A DNA stretch of 64,000 nucleotides from Lignipirellula cremea (GTDB lineage Bacteria; Planctomycetota; Planctomycetia; Pirellulales; Pirellulaceae), in the NCBI RefSeq assembly GCF_007751035.1, contig NZ_CP036433.1, positions 62,001 through 126,000 on the forward strand, given 5' to 3'. This document shows, piece after piece, positions 48,652-57,205 of the stretch (its first letter is position 1; the number at the start of each line of letters is the position of its first letter). Under the pieces are notes generated by a model. The model did not search any database. It worked only from the letters and a program-made list of their open reading frames with translations, and was not told the DNA's origin. The position numbers and the translations under genes are program-made.

Positions 48652-50157
48652 ATGCGAAATTCCGCGTTCGCTGTTTGGTGGAAGAACTGGACCGTTGTGC
48701 TGTTGATGGTCTTTGTATCGGCGCTTCAGGCGGATGAAAATCTACCGGAGATGCGTCCGCCCAAGCCGATCGAGGGCGCCGTCAATCACTTGGATGTCGC
48801 CTATCTGCCCGATCGCCTGACCGGCTGTTGGGAAGATCGTTGGCTCAAAATGAACATCCATGTTCCGCCCGGCGAGGGGCCGTTTCCGTGCCTGGTATTC
48901 GTTCACGGCGGCGGCTATGGAGGGGGCGATAAGGACGGCGGACTATGGAATGCGGGGCCGGGTTCCGAGTTTTCCACGCGGGTGAAGGCGGTCGAAGCAG
49001 GCTATGTCGTCGTCAACATGAATTACATCCTCACTTACGGCGGCGCCTCGCAGCCGCAAGTGTTTTGGGATTTCCGTAGCGCGATCCGATTTTTGCGGGC
49101 CAACGCCGAGAAGTACCGCATCGACCCCGGCCGCATTGGCGCCTGGGGGTTTTCGGCGGGCGGGTGGTTGGCGTCGTCTGCTTCGTTTGCGGATGCTGAT
49201 GATTTGTACCGTCTTCGCGCGACCGCACAACCGGGTTTTGATCAGCGGTTGCATCTGCTCGAACTGCCGTACGACGATCCTCGCGCGCCGTACGATGCTT
49301 TCAGTTCACGATTAACGTGCGTTGTTGCAGACCTTTGGAAATCGCCCGAATTGCTGCGTCCCCAGTCGCCGGCGTTGTTGACTCTTGTCGGCGCCGGAGC
49401 GAACCACCGAGACGCCGAGAAGTTGGGCGGAGGGCGGATGGACTTGCTGCAGTTCACTAATCCCAAGTATGCCGGCCAGTCGAGTCTGCACGTTCCAAAA
49501 GTTACCGAGCCCGTGAAGTCGCTCCATGGGAATGGTGAGTCGACTTACGAAGTCGAAGCATTGCGTTGGCTCGATCAAGAGCTCACGGGGGACAAGGTCC
49601 GAGCCATTCCCCCGGAGGCGCGTCCCCTGCTACGCCGGTTTGCCGAGCAGGTCGCCATTCGCCTGATCGCAGCTTCGCCCGACGCCGTTATCCATTACAC
49701 CATCGACTGCAGCGAGCCAAATTCCTCCTCGCCCGTTTTCGAGCGGCCGTTCACGATTACGGATACGACGGTCGTCAAAGCGATCAGCGTTCGCCAAGGC
49801 GAACGCCCTTCGGCAGCGAGCATCGCGACCTTCGTAAAAGGCGAACCGCCGCCCGCCATCATGGGGCCAGAGACAATCGTGTTGCCATCGGCCCGAGTCG
49901 GTCGCCCCTATAGTCAAGCGTTTGTCGCCGTCGGCGCGTCGGTATGGAACCTCACAGGAATGATCGACCTCTCCCAGCAAGGGAATAAGCGTTTTGTCGA
50001 CCCAGGAATTCGGCTCGACGCAACCACCGGCGTACTCTCCGGCGCGCCGCAGCGAGCGGGCGCTTTCACGTTCCAGATCCAAGCCGCTCAAGGCTTTTTC
50101 AAACAGGCGGACGCCCGCTGTTATCTGTTGAACGTCGAGCCTGCTGATAATGAGTGA
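48652..50157 (+). CDS. Secreted alpha/beta-hydrolase with chitobiase-type and Ig-like C-terminal domains
   Basis: The protein has 501 residues with a signal peptide ending near SALQADE. The catalytic part (residues 40-310) has the HGGG oxyanion motif (VFVHGGGYGGG) and the nucleophile elbow GFSAGG, typical of BD-FAE/feruloyl-esterase-like enzymes. It is followed by a chitobiase/hexosaminidase C-terminal-like sandwich (ASPDAVIHYTIDCSEPNSS, VVKAISVRQGERPS) and a putative Ig domain ending LDATTGVLSGAPQRAG. The ATG at 48652 is chosen over a TTG three bases upstream. It is the last plus-strand gene before the transposon-related block. Confidence 0.82.
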   Translation: MRNSAFAVWWKNWTVVLLMVFVSALQADENLPEMRPPKPIEGAVNHLDVAYLPDRLTGCWEDRWLKMNIHVPPGEGPFPCLVFVHGGGYGGGDKDGGLWNAGPGSEFSTRVKAVEAGYVVVNMNYILTYGGASQPQVFWDFRSAIRFLRANAEKYRIDPGRIGAWGFSAGGWLASSASFADADDLYRLRATAQPGFDQRLHLLELPYDDPRAPYDAFSSRLTCVVADLWKSPELLRPQSPALLTLVGAGANHRDAEKLGGGRMDLLQFTNPKYAGQSSLHVPKVTEPVKSLHGNGESTYEVEALRWLDQELTGDKVRAIPPEARPLLRRFAEQVAIRLIAASPDAVIHYTIDCSEPNSSSPVFERPFTITDTTVVKAISVRQGERPSAASIATFVKGEPPPAIMGPETIVLPSARVGRPYSQAFVAVGASVWNLTGMIDLSQQGNKRFVDPGIRLDATTGVLSGAPQRAGAFTFQIQAAQGFFKQADARCYLLNVEPADNE

Positions 50158-50280
50158 ATGCTCTCGCTAACGGTGTTCTTCTGTCCGAACATGACGCCGC
50201 ATACGTTCTGAGGGCTGTTCAGCGGGCTGGCTAGCGGCTCATGAACCGCTGGATGAATGACACCCAACGTCGCTAATGGC
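50158..50280. other. Junction between planctomycete genes and the Tn7-like block
   Basis: No gene is seen. This is the only place where an element end could lie on the tniQ side. It contains an imperfect 18-base palindrome at 50233-50250 (arms AGCGG and CCGCT around TCATGA). I could not identify repeated TnsB-type binding sites or a target-site duplication, because the other end is outside the window. Confidence 0.3.
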
Positions 50281-50322
50281 TAAAAGAAAAGCCCCTCAGG
50301 GGCCGGCCCGCAGGCCGGCCCC
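50281..50322 (-). terminator. Intrinsic terminator after tniQ
   Basis: On the minus strand, 19 bases after the tniQ stop, a perfect 10-bp stem (GGGGCCGGCC/GGCCGGCCCC, loop of 4, at 50299-50322) overlaps a second hairpin GCCCC-TGA-GGGGC. The second hairpin runs directly into TTTTCTTTT. This is a convincing end of the long minus-strand transcript. Confidence 0.85.
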
Positions 50323-50341
50323 GTTACATTTCGAGCAGTTG

Positions 50342-52279
50342 TCACGTTTTCGAATTACGGCTCGATGGCGCGGTGAGCAAGTCTTCTAAAACTTTACGGC
50401 GGAACAGGGAGGCCCCGGCATATTGTGTATTGCGGCGGCTGTAGGCGGCGGTGATCTTTCCAGTCGTTTCCCAACGGGAGAGAGTTTTGCGACTGATGCC
50501 GAGAAGCTCGCATGCTTCCTGGGCGAGGCAGTAGTTCTGGCGGAAGCGTTCGATTTCGGTGGGCGTGATTCGCCAGGTTCGACGATTGCGACCCGCGTGC
50601 AGCAGGCCAGCGGCAATCCATTTTTTGAGGACCGATTCTTTTATCGGGCGCCCGGGGATTAGCTCTTTGGCTAAGCGATGCAGGGACCAGCCGCGTTGAT
50701 CGCTTTGCTGGGATTGCAAAGCGGAGCAAGTGCTTGCGGTGTCCGATCGGAGAACAAGTAGTCCTTGATAATTGTCAGCTCCTGAAACTCGACCGCCGCG
50801 GATTTTGCCGGAGCGGAACTGTTGAAGGAGACGAGTCAGACAGAGTCCGTTGGGTCCGTAGTTTCGGGTCGCATCTCGGATTGTCAGCCAGGCGGCGTCA
50901 GGCTGCGATAGGATCGGTAGGGATCGAAGCAGCTGCTCCCATGGCTCGATCGCATCGTTGGGAATCAGCCAGCCGGCCGAAGTGCGAACGGCTCGTGGCA
51001 GGAGTTCATCACGAATAAGCTCAAAGATTCGGCTACGGCCGATTCCCAGCCGCGATGCGGTCTGCTTGACCGTTACCGACGACTGAAGCTGACGTTGCAA
51101 AGCCGACACCGATTCGCGGGAGATAAGCCCGACGGAGCGCCCATTCTGGCCGGCGGAGCGCACTTCGCCTGCGAGCAGTCCGCGGTTGAGCAAGTCGGCG
51201 ATTGATGCGTGGCGGAGGCCCAATTGTTTCGCGGCTTGGGTGCGAGTGAGCCAGGGGCGGTCGCGGACAACGCGTTGTTGCTTCGTGCTATGAAACAGGC
51301 AGACCTTGCTGTTCAAATGGCCCCGCGAGTAATGCTCGAGCAGATAGCCGCGGAGCACATCGGCAGGCGAGGGGAAGCCCAGTTCTTCTAGATGAGCCGC
51401 TTCGCGAAGCAAGCTGCCAAAGGCGCGATTGATTCCGGTATCGGTGGAGCGATGTTTGGCGACGGTTTGGAAGATGTCCAAGAACTGCTCGAACCGCTGC
51501 GGCCATTCCGAGAGGATCTCAGCGGCTGCGAACCAGACAAGAGAATCGTCGTCGATCTCTGACAGAATTTCGAGACGCACGCGTGCATCTGCCAACCAGG
51601 GCGGGGTCTTGGACACCGCGCTTGCAAGACGTTCCAGCCACCAGAATAGCGCCGGTGCAGAAAATTCCAAGGGTGTGCCCTGTTTACACAGCCATTGTCG
51701 CACTTGCTCCGCGATTGTTCGCGCTTTGCTGGACAGAATGTCAGCAGGATGGCTGGTCAACGAAAAACTACAGCGACAGCGCTCCACATCGATGCGGCCG
51801 CGAACCATCGTCTTGTGGCACTGGGGACAGCGGGTAATCAGGTGGCAGTCGTGATCCAAACAGATCGGCAGCGGACGAAAGCTCCATAACAATCGTTCGT
51901 AAGTAACTTCGCTCGCCAAACAGCGTGGACAAACGGAGGGCGCCGCGGAGCGGAAAAAACGGAGGATGGTCTTCGAGTCGAGAAGATTGGCTGGCGGCGA
52001 TCCGCGAGGTGCGAACAGTAAATGATCGGCGTAAGGATGGACCGTCATCGCGCTCAACTTTTCGGGAGAGACGGCGAACAGATCGGCGAACCGATCCAGC
52101 AGGGGACCCGGCGCGAGATGGTCGAGATGCGTTGGCGCCTTGTCGCAGTCCGCCGCGAGCGAGCGGATGCGGCCGATCCGCTCGTAGCCCATGGCGACGG
52201 CGTGCCGGCGAACGAGACTGGCGAGCGATTCGCCGGGCAACGGCGGTTCCCGCGCAGGCAGTGCACGCAGTCGTTCCAT
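50342..52279 (-). CDS. tniQ: TniQ/TnsD-family protein with C-terminal helix-turn-helix array
   Basis: The protein has 645 residues. The N-terminal TniQ domain (about residues 10-180) begins PLPGESLASLVRR and carries its zinc ligands: C117, C120, C140, H143, C151 and C154. Residues about 340-640 hold at least three helix-turn-helix or excisionase-like units (TRTQAAKQLGLRHASIADLL, KQTASRLGIGRSRIFELI, AQEACELLGISRKTLSRWE). TniQ selects the target and recruits TnsC; the HTH array suggests DNA-sequence reading. The ATG shares one base with the tnsC stop (TAATG). It is longer than minimal TniQ (about 300-400 residues), like TnsD. Confidence 0.87.
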   Translation of the reverse strand: MERLRALPAREPPLPGESLASLVRRHAVAMGYERIGRIRSLAADCDKAPTHLDHLAPGPLLDRFADLFAVSPEKLSAMTVHPYADHLLFAPRGSPPANLLDSKTILRFFRSAAPSVCPRCLASEVTYERLLWSFRPLPICLDHDCHLITRCPQCHKTMVRGRIDVERCRCSFSLTSHPADILSSKARTIAEQVRQWLCKQGTPLEFSAPALFWWLERLASAVSKTPPWLADARVRLEILSEIDDDSLVWFAAAEILSEWPQRFEQFLDIFQTVAKHRSTDTGINRAFGSLLREAAHLEELGFPSPADVLRGYLLEHYSRGHLNSKVCLFHSTKQQRVVRDRPWLTRTQAAKQLGLRHASIADLLNRGLLAGEVRSAGQNGRSVGLISRESVSALQRQLQSSVTVKQTASRLGIGRSRIFELIRDELLPRAVRTSAGWLIPNDAIEPWEQLLRSLPILSQPDAAWLTIRDATRNYGPNGLCLTRLLQQFRSGKIRGGRVSGADNYQGLLVLRSDTASTCSALQSQQSDQRGWSLHRLAKELIPGRPIKESVLKKWIAAGLLHAGRNRRTWRITPTEIERFRQNYCLAQEACELLGISRKTLSRWETTGKITAAYSRRNTQYAGASLFRRKVLEDLLTAPSSRNSKT

Positions 52280-53346
52280 TACCGGCCTCCCAGATAATCG
52301 CTTGCCGTAGCGGCGCGGGGGCGTTTTCCTGACGCTTTGGGAGAGAGGCCAACGCCAGCGGTACGAGCCTGATCGGCCGGCTGCACGCGGTCGAGCGCTC
52401 CGCGATCGAGTTGCCCGATGAACGGATTCGGCTGTTCGGCCAGCACCCGTTGCTGCGCCAGTTTGGCTTCGAAGACCCGAGCCAGATCCGGCAGTTCGAT
52501 TCGTTCGCTACGGCGACCCAAGGCTTCGGCCACGCCGCCGCGCACCAGCGTCATCAAATAGTCCGGCACGCCGCGACAGGCCAGATAGAACCGGCCAGCC
52601 AGATCCGGGTCCGCGAGTTGTGACTCTTCTGCTAGCGGCAACGTCTGGTCGAGTCGTTTCAGCATGCCGCAGAATTCGCGGCGCCCGGCAGGGGTTCGCC
52701 AAGTGAAGCAGTGCAACCGTAAGCGTTCCTTGAAGCGGCGTTCGGTATGCTCGGCCCGCAGTACGTGTTCCGCCTCCGGCATGCCGCAGACGACGATCGG
52801 AATCGACGTATTGACGATCAGCACTTTGAGCCACTGGGCCGCTTTGGTCATGACCTTGGCCCGATCCATGTCGAACAGATGATGGAACTCATCGAACACG
52901 ATGAGCTCGACGCGGCAGCGCTGCAAAAGCTTGACGGCGCGGTTCGTGAGGGTTTGGACCGTGCCGCTCGACCAGGCCGGATCACCCAGGGCGAGCAGCA
53001 GGTCGGCCGCGATTCCTTTCGGCCGAGCGTCCGGCTGTAGTGTCACGCGTAGCACGGGCTGGCAGGTGGCCGTTTCGGTTTCGGCGGCCGGATGCAGTTT
53101 GTGGTAGTGGCTGATGACGCTGGTCTTGCCGACGCCTGAGGCGCCGAGCAGCGCGCCGCAAGCCGGTTCGCTGGCGGTTCGCGCCGATTCGTGACAGCGG
53201 CGCAACAATTCCACCGCATCGCGAAAGCGGGGATGCAGCACAATGAGATTGTTCGCCCGTTGGATGCGTTCGGCGGCGGGCATGTCGCGCCACTCGCCGC
53301 GATCGGCGCTTGCGGCCGACTGTTTGGAAGTTTTGACGGCGGCCAT
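52279..53346 (-). CDS. tnsC: TnsC/TniB-like AAA+ transposition regulator
   Basis: The protein has 355 residues. Walker A is GASGVGKT at residues 68-75 and Walker B is LIVFDEFHHLF with D152 and E153. The sequence matches TniB/TnsC ATPases, which polymerise on DNA and connect the target selector to the transposase. The ATG at 53346 has an AGGAGG site with five-base spacing; the frame also stays open upstream. A basic C-terminus (KASGKRPRAATASDYLGGR) may contact DNA. It lies between tnsB and tniQ. Confidence 0.92.
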   Translation of the reverse strand: MAAVKTSKQSAASADRGEWRDMPAAERIQRANNLIVLHPRFRDAVELLRRCHESARTASEPACGALLGASGVGKTSVISHYHKLHPAAETETATCQPVLRVTLQPDARPKGIAADLLLALGDPAWSSGTVQTLTNRAVKLLQRCRVELIVFDEFHHLFDMDRAKVMTKAAQWLKVLIVNTSIPIVVCGMPEAEHVLRAEHTERRFKERLRLHCFTWRTPAGRREFCGMLKRLDQTLPLAEESQLADPDLAGRFYLACRGVPDYLMTLVRGGVAEALGRRSERIELPDLARVFEAKLAQQRVLAEQPNPFIGQLDRGALDRVQPADQARTAGVGLSPKASGKRPRAATASDYLGGR

Positions 53347-53384
53347 CGGCGCCTCCTGGGGTGACAGGGAACAGAAAGGGTAGT

Positions 53385-55424
53385 TCAAGCGATATCCCAA
53401 TCGTCGACGTCCAAGTCGGCGTCTTCGATATCTATCGGAGGCTCGGGAGCAGGCGACGTCACTGTGGAAGTCCCTTCCGGCGCAGGGGATTCTATTGCAG
53501 GCGGCGAACTCGACGAAGGTGGAGCAGTGGCGTCCACATCGATCCAGTCCTCTTCCGTGAGTTGCGGCGCTAGCGGTTGCGGGCCCAGAAATCTCGCCGC
53601 TCGCGACCGGCGTTTGCGAGATGGTTGATGCAGCGTCGCTTCGATCACTTCACGAATGGCGTTACGGCCAGCGGCCAGGGAAAGAAGATGATCAGGATCG
53701 TCAAACCGCTCGCGAATCGCTCGTTTGAGCACCCGCCATTGATATTCCGTGAGACCTTGCATGGCCGTGTCGACGGCGGGGGCGCACAGGTAACGTTGAT
53801 TGATCGGGTTCAAGACCCAGGCTTCGCCCAGGTTCCACGGGTTGTAACGGACCTGCAGGCGGTCGACGTTCAGGTTTTGCGCCGCCAGCTCCGCCCGTAG
53901 CGCCATCAACTCGTCGCTCATATAGAACATGCCGCCCAGTTCGATGCCGCGGGCCGACAGGGTGCGTTCGGCTTGTTTCGACAAGAGCACCAGCAAGTCT
54001 TCCGGCGCGGCGGGCAAGCAGGGAGGGAACTCGGCAGCCGATTCTTGCCACATCTCGAACCGTGTCTTGCCGGAAGTCGGATGCTTGCTGGCAGCGTGGA
54101 TATCGACCAGATGGATATGGATCGCTTCCAGCAACGCTTCGTACGGCATAAGCGGTCCGTCGTCCGGCTGGTAGTCGGCCCGTTTTTCCCAGCTGCGAAA
54201 GGTGCGGCCCGGCAACGAGGAACCGAGCTGATCGTTGAGCGCGTCGAAGAACGACTCGACCGTCCCTTTGAAATGCGGCGTGCGGGGCGGATTGAAATCG
54301 AGCTCAATCCCCAGCTGAAACGCCGCCTGCTGCAGGTCGCGACTGATGAGATCGGCGCCCCGGTCGCAGACCAGTTTTTCCGGGAGGCCAAAACAAGGCC
54401 AGGCGCCGCTAATACGCGGGTAGGTCTCGGCCAGGTACGACTTGGGCAGAATTGCATGCCGCAGCGCCTCCATGACGACGCCGTAGGAAGGCGGTTCAAA
54501 GCCCAGACAAAAGCCGACGACGAGCCGGCTATAGTAGTCGACCAGTACGGTCAGCCAGGGCTGGCCGATCGGTCCGGCCGCATTGCCGACCACGACTTTG
54601 AGCGGCGTATGGTCGATTTCGACTCGTTCGAGAATGCGGCGGGCGAGCTGTTGGCGCTGCGTCGGTTGATGGCGACGATCGGCGATCTTGCGGCCCCAGC
54701 GGGCTCGATCGACCTCCCACGGATCCAGCTGGGCGATGCGGCGCCCAATCGCCCGATTGAGCGTGGCTTCGCGAGGAATCGGCAGCGCGTATTCGGCCGG
54801 ACGCCGGGCATTCTGCCGCGCCAGATCGTCCAGCACGCGCCGGGCCACCGCCGAGATGGGACGTCGGGCCGTCGTCAGATAGACGCTTTGGATCGCCTCT
54901 TCCACCAGCTGCCGCAGGGCCGGATACTGTTTCAAAATGCTCGTCTTGCGGGCCCGACCGCGCCCGCCCCGGCGCGCCACGCCGGAGACGAGCGCCATGC
55001 GGTCTTTGCCGGCCTCCAGCCAGGTCGTGAAGTATCGCCGCAGCGTCCGCATCGAACAGCGTGCGCCCTGTCGGCGTAGCGTTTCCGCCTGCGAGGAGTA
55101 ATCCTCTTGATTAGGCGGCCGGTTCAACACAGTGAGCGGCTCGATCGCTCGCCAGCGCTGCCGGAGTTGACGCTGTTGCCGTGGCGTGAGATCGCGAACC
55201 GTGGCCGGTTTGCCGATCGCGTTCTCGGGTAGGGAGTCGCCCGACGCGAAGCGGAGCCGGCCTGCGGAATAAAGAGCGAGGATCTGCTGCTCGCTAAGCG
55301 TTTCCTCTTGATTGAACTTCAAGTCGCAGGCGATGAACTCGTGGGCGGCCGTTTGACGGACGACCCGGAAGGCGCGACCGTCCAGCAGCCACTCGACGCC
55401 CACACCGAGTCGAATGGATCCCAT
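53385..55424 (-). CDS. tnsB: TnsB/TniA-like DDE transposase
   Basis: The protein has 679 residues from the ATG at 55424, which follows GGAGGT. N-terminal helix-turn-helix regions precede a Mu/retroviral-integrase-type catalytic core with the triad D271 (VEIDHTPL), D354 (LVCDRGADL) and E390 (GTVESFFD). A Mu-transposase C-terminal beta-barrel follows. The last 40 residues are very acidic (DIEDADLDVDDWDIA), as expected for the TnsC-contacting tail. TnsB binds the element ends and makes the 3' cuts and joins. Its start lies 106 bases inside the end of tnsA. Confidence 0.93.
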   Translation of the reverse strand: MGSIRLGVGVEWLLDGRAFRVVRQTAAHEFIACDLKFNQEETLSEQQILALYSAGRLRFASGDSLPENAIGKPATVRDLTPRQQRQLRQRWRAIEPLTVLNRPPNQEDYSSQAETLRRQGARCSMRTLRRYFTTWLEAGKDRMALVSGVARRGGRGRARKTSILKQYPALRQLVEEAIQSVYLTTARRPISAVARRVLDDLARQNARRPAEYALPIPREATLNRAIGRRIAQLDPWEVDRARWGRKIADRRHQPTQRQQLARRILERVEIDHTPLKVVVGNAAGPIGQPWLTVLVDYYSRLVVGFCLGFEPPSYGVVMEALRHAILPKSYLAETYPRISGAWPCFGLPEKLVCDRGADLISRDLQQAAFQLGIELDFNPPRTPHFKGTVESFFDALNDQLGSSLPGRTFRSWEKRADYQPDDGPLMPYEALLEAIHIHLVDIHAASKHPTSGKTRFEMWQESAAEFPPCLPAAPEDLLVLLSKQAERTLSARGIELGGMFYMSDELMALRAELAAQNLNVDRLQVRYNPWNLGEAWVLNPINQRYLCAPAVDTAMQGLTEYQWRVLKRAIRERFDDPDHLLSLAAGRNAIREVIEATLHQPSRKRRSRAARFLGPQPLAPQLTEEDWIDVDATAPPSSSSPPAIESPAPEGTSTVTSPAPEPPIDIEDADLDVDDWDIA

Positions 55425-56131
55425 GGCAGCGTACCTCCAGGGTAGAGAAGAGTGGAATGGGCGAACGGAGCGGTAACTGGATTCCAGTCGAGCCGCCCGT
55501 TCGCCAATAGATGCAACGTCGTCTCCCGCTCGCACGAATGGTGTAGTAGTTCGCGTAGCGAGAGCGGACCGTCTGCAATCCGTTCAAGCAGAGCAGCGTA
55601 TGCCTTTGGATCCGCTTGAGCTTGTCGATAGCGGCTAATCAGCCGCAAGTTGGAGAGCAGCGGGCAAGGCAGCAGATGGAGTTCGGTAACGACGTGAAAG
55701 GTCCAACCCTGCGCCGCGGCGTACGCTTGGGCTACCGCCAGTTTGCGTTGCACGTCCGGCCGGGCGAGCTTGCCGGATGGCTTCACTTCGACCAGCCGCT
55801 TGCGTCCTTCGCGCATTTCGACCAAAAAGTCGGGCGTGATATACGAGACACGGTAGACGCCGATCCGACGGCGTCGTGGCGACTGGTCGAGTAACTGAAT
55901 CTGCACGCCTGCGGGCTGCTCGCGCCAGGCATACCAGATTGATAGCGGTTGTTCCAGGATTGAGGAGACTAAGGGACAGCCCACCAGGATGACGGCGGCA
56001 GCCGCTTCCAGTTGTCCTTGGCAACGGATCGCCCGGCCGATCTGCGGGCAAGGAACGAGCAGGAACGAACCGGGCGTTCGCCGCCGCAGATGGAAAGTGG
56101 AAGGCGGCTCGTGATCCGCAGCAGGCGGCAT
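55319..56131 (-). CDS. tnsA: TnsA-like endonuclease
   Basis: The protein has 270 residues, near the normal TnsA size. The restriction-endonuclease-like core is visible: E42, then TPDFLV with D101, then EVK with E115 and K117 (RLVEVKPSGKL). The C-terminal half is a winged-helix-like region (ADGPLSLRELLHHSCERE). TnsA makes the 5' cuts that turn transposition into cut-and-paste. The ATG at 56131 has a GGAGTCC site, 36 bases after the ku gene. The end overlaps tnsB by 106 bases in another frame, which is unusually long. Confidence 0.85.
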   Translation of the reverse strand: MPPAADHEPPSTFHLRRRTPGSFLLVPCPQIGRAIRCQGQLEAAAAVILVGCPLVSSILEQPLSIWYAWREQPAGVQIQLLDQSPRRRRIGVYRVSYITPDFLVEMREGRKRLVEVKPSGKLARPDVQRKLAVAQAYAAAQGWTFHVVTELHLLPCPLLSNLRLISRYRQAQADPKAYAALLERIADGPLSLRELLHHSCERETTLHLLANGRLDWNPVTAPFAHSTLLYPGGTLPWDPFDSVWASSGCWTVAPSGSSVKRPPTSSSPAT

Positions 56132-56167
56132 AACTTGGACTCCGAAGGAGAGTGCACGGTAGTCTCG

Positions 56168-56992
56168 CTATTTGGAAGCAGCCGGACGCGTGCGCCCCGG
56201 CGTAGCGCGGCGACGCGAGGGCTTCTTCTTGGCGAACGGCGCCGTGAGGGCGGCGACCATCGATTGCACGAGCGACGAGAGTCGCTGGTCCCAGTCGTCG
56301 GCGTATTGCTCCCAGCGCACAGGCCCTTTCGCCTTGCCGATCGTTTTCTCCAACGCCCGCACGAGCGGCAGCGCATCGGCGTTCGCCACCGACGGAAACG
56401 CGGGGCAACCGCGTCGCTGGGCGGGCCAGTGCAACAGATACAGCAGGAGCTGCTGGTCGCACGCGCTAACCGCCAGCAATTGGCGGCGGCCCGAGAGCAC
56501 CATCTGTCCCACGCCCCAGACTTTCGCTTTTTCGAGCGCCGCGGTGAAAGCTTGAAAGGGCAAGCCAGCGGCCGGATGCGCCGGCGCGAGGTAGTAACTG
56601 CGGCCGGAGAACAGCGTCCAATCGAATGGATCGGGGGTCACGAATTGCTCTAGCGCAATCGTTTTCTCATCGGCCGGCGCCAGTCGCGCGAGGTCCGATT
56701 CCTGGAGCGGCAAGCGGTTACCGGCGGCGTACGGATACGCTTTGGCGATCTCGGCGGCCGGCACACGGCCATGAATCGGGCAGTGCTTCTGGTATTCGAT
56801 CGGTTCGCCGCAGCCGGCATGAATTTGACAAAGCGGACTCGTCCGCGAGACGACGACAGCCGGGTACGCCTTCACCGGCAGGTGAAAGTCCGGCAGCTTC
56901 AATTGACCAGACCAGGACGAGCGGCTGGCGGGCCGCAATTCCGGGCTGGGCGCCCGAGGGCGCGTTTTTGGTTTCGTTTTCGTAGTCGGCAT
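56168..56992 (-). CDS. ku: Ku-family DNA-end-binding protein
   Basis: The protein has 274 residues, the standard bacterial Ku size. The Ku beta-barrel is recognised from WSGQLKLPDFHLPVKAYPA, the IHAGCGEPIEYQKHCPIHG stretch at residues 58-75, AEIAKAYPYAAGNRLPL, the conserved ALEQFVTPDPFDW and SYYLAPAHPAAG. The C-terminus is short and strongly basic (AKKKPSRRRATPGRTRP), as in bacterial Ku. Ku binds double-strand ends and recruits the ligase LigD; no ligase is seen here. It lies 36 bases upstream of tnsA in the same direction, so the two are probably one operon. The ATG at 56992 has an AAGGAA site. Confidence 0.82.
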   Translation of the reverse strand: MPTTKTKPKTRPRAPSPELRPASRSSWSGQLKLPDFHLPVKAYPAVVVSRTSPLCQIHAGCGEPIEYQKHCPIHGRVPAAEIAKAYPYAAGNRLPLQESDLARLAPADEKTIALEQFVTPDPFDWTLFSGRSYYLAPAHPAAGLPFQAFTAALEKAKVWGVGQMVLSGRRQLLAVSACDQQLLLYLLHWPAQRRGCPAFPSVANADALPLVRALEKTIGKAKGPVRWEQYADDWDQRLSSLVQSMVAALTAPFAKKKPSRRRATPGRTRPAASK

Positions 56993-57033
56993 AGAAGGTT
57001 CCTTGAGGTGAATAGATTTTGTCAGGGGACGAG

Positions 57034-57168
57034 TTAACGCCGAGGTCGGCGCCGGCGCGCTCGTGCGCGACCGGCGCCATAACCCTGACGGCTGCCGATC
57101 CGCTTGCCCTGGTGATAAAGCCACCAGGCGGCCGCGGTCAGCAGCAGCAAGTCCAGCAGGGTTTCCAT
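57034..57168 (-). CDS. 44-residue single-span membrane peptide with basic tail
   Basis: An ATG at 57168 follows a strong AGAGGAGA ribosome site. The peptide starts METLLDLLLLTAAAWWLY, one short hydrophobic span, and ends in an arginine-rich tail (RARARRRRPRR). It is not a known family to me. It lies in the gap between the E1 and ku genes and could anchor a partner to the membrane. The good ribosome site supports it as real. Confidence 0.5.
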   Translation of the reverse strand: METLLDLLLLTAAAWWLYHQGKRIGSRQGYGAGRARARRRRPRR

Positions 57169-57205
57169 GCGTCTCCTCTAGAAAAGATGGAGGTCGACGG
57201 GATGG

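Noticed and set aside
50281-50322. Transposon terminal inverted repeat
   Set aside because: The perfect GGGGCCGGCC palindrome is followed by a T-rich run directly behind the tniQ stop, so a transcription terminator explains it better.
50158-50341. Tn7-type end with repeated TnsB sites and a TGT...ACA terminus
   Set aside because: Several TGT words and one short inverted repeat (TGTTC/GAACA at 50174-50191) are present, but no convincing set of repeated 20-22 base sites; without the other end this cannot be claimed.
53973-55079. A 368-codon open frame on the plus strand opposite tnsB
   Set aside because: It is the antisense shadow of a GC-rich transposase gene with intact catalytic residues; the translated sequence is arginine/glutamine-rich without domain motifs and has no ribosome site.
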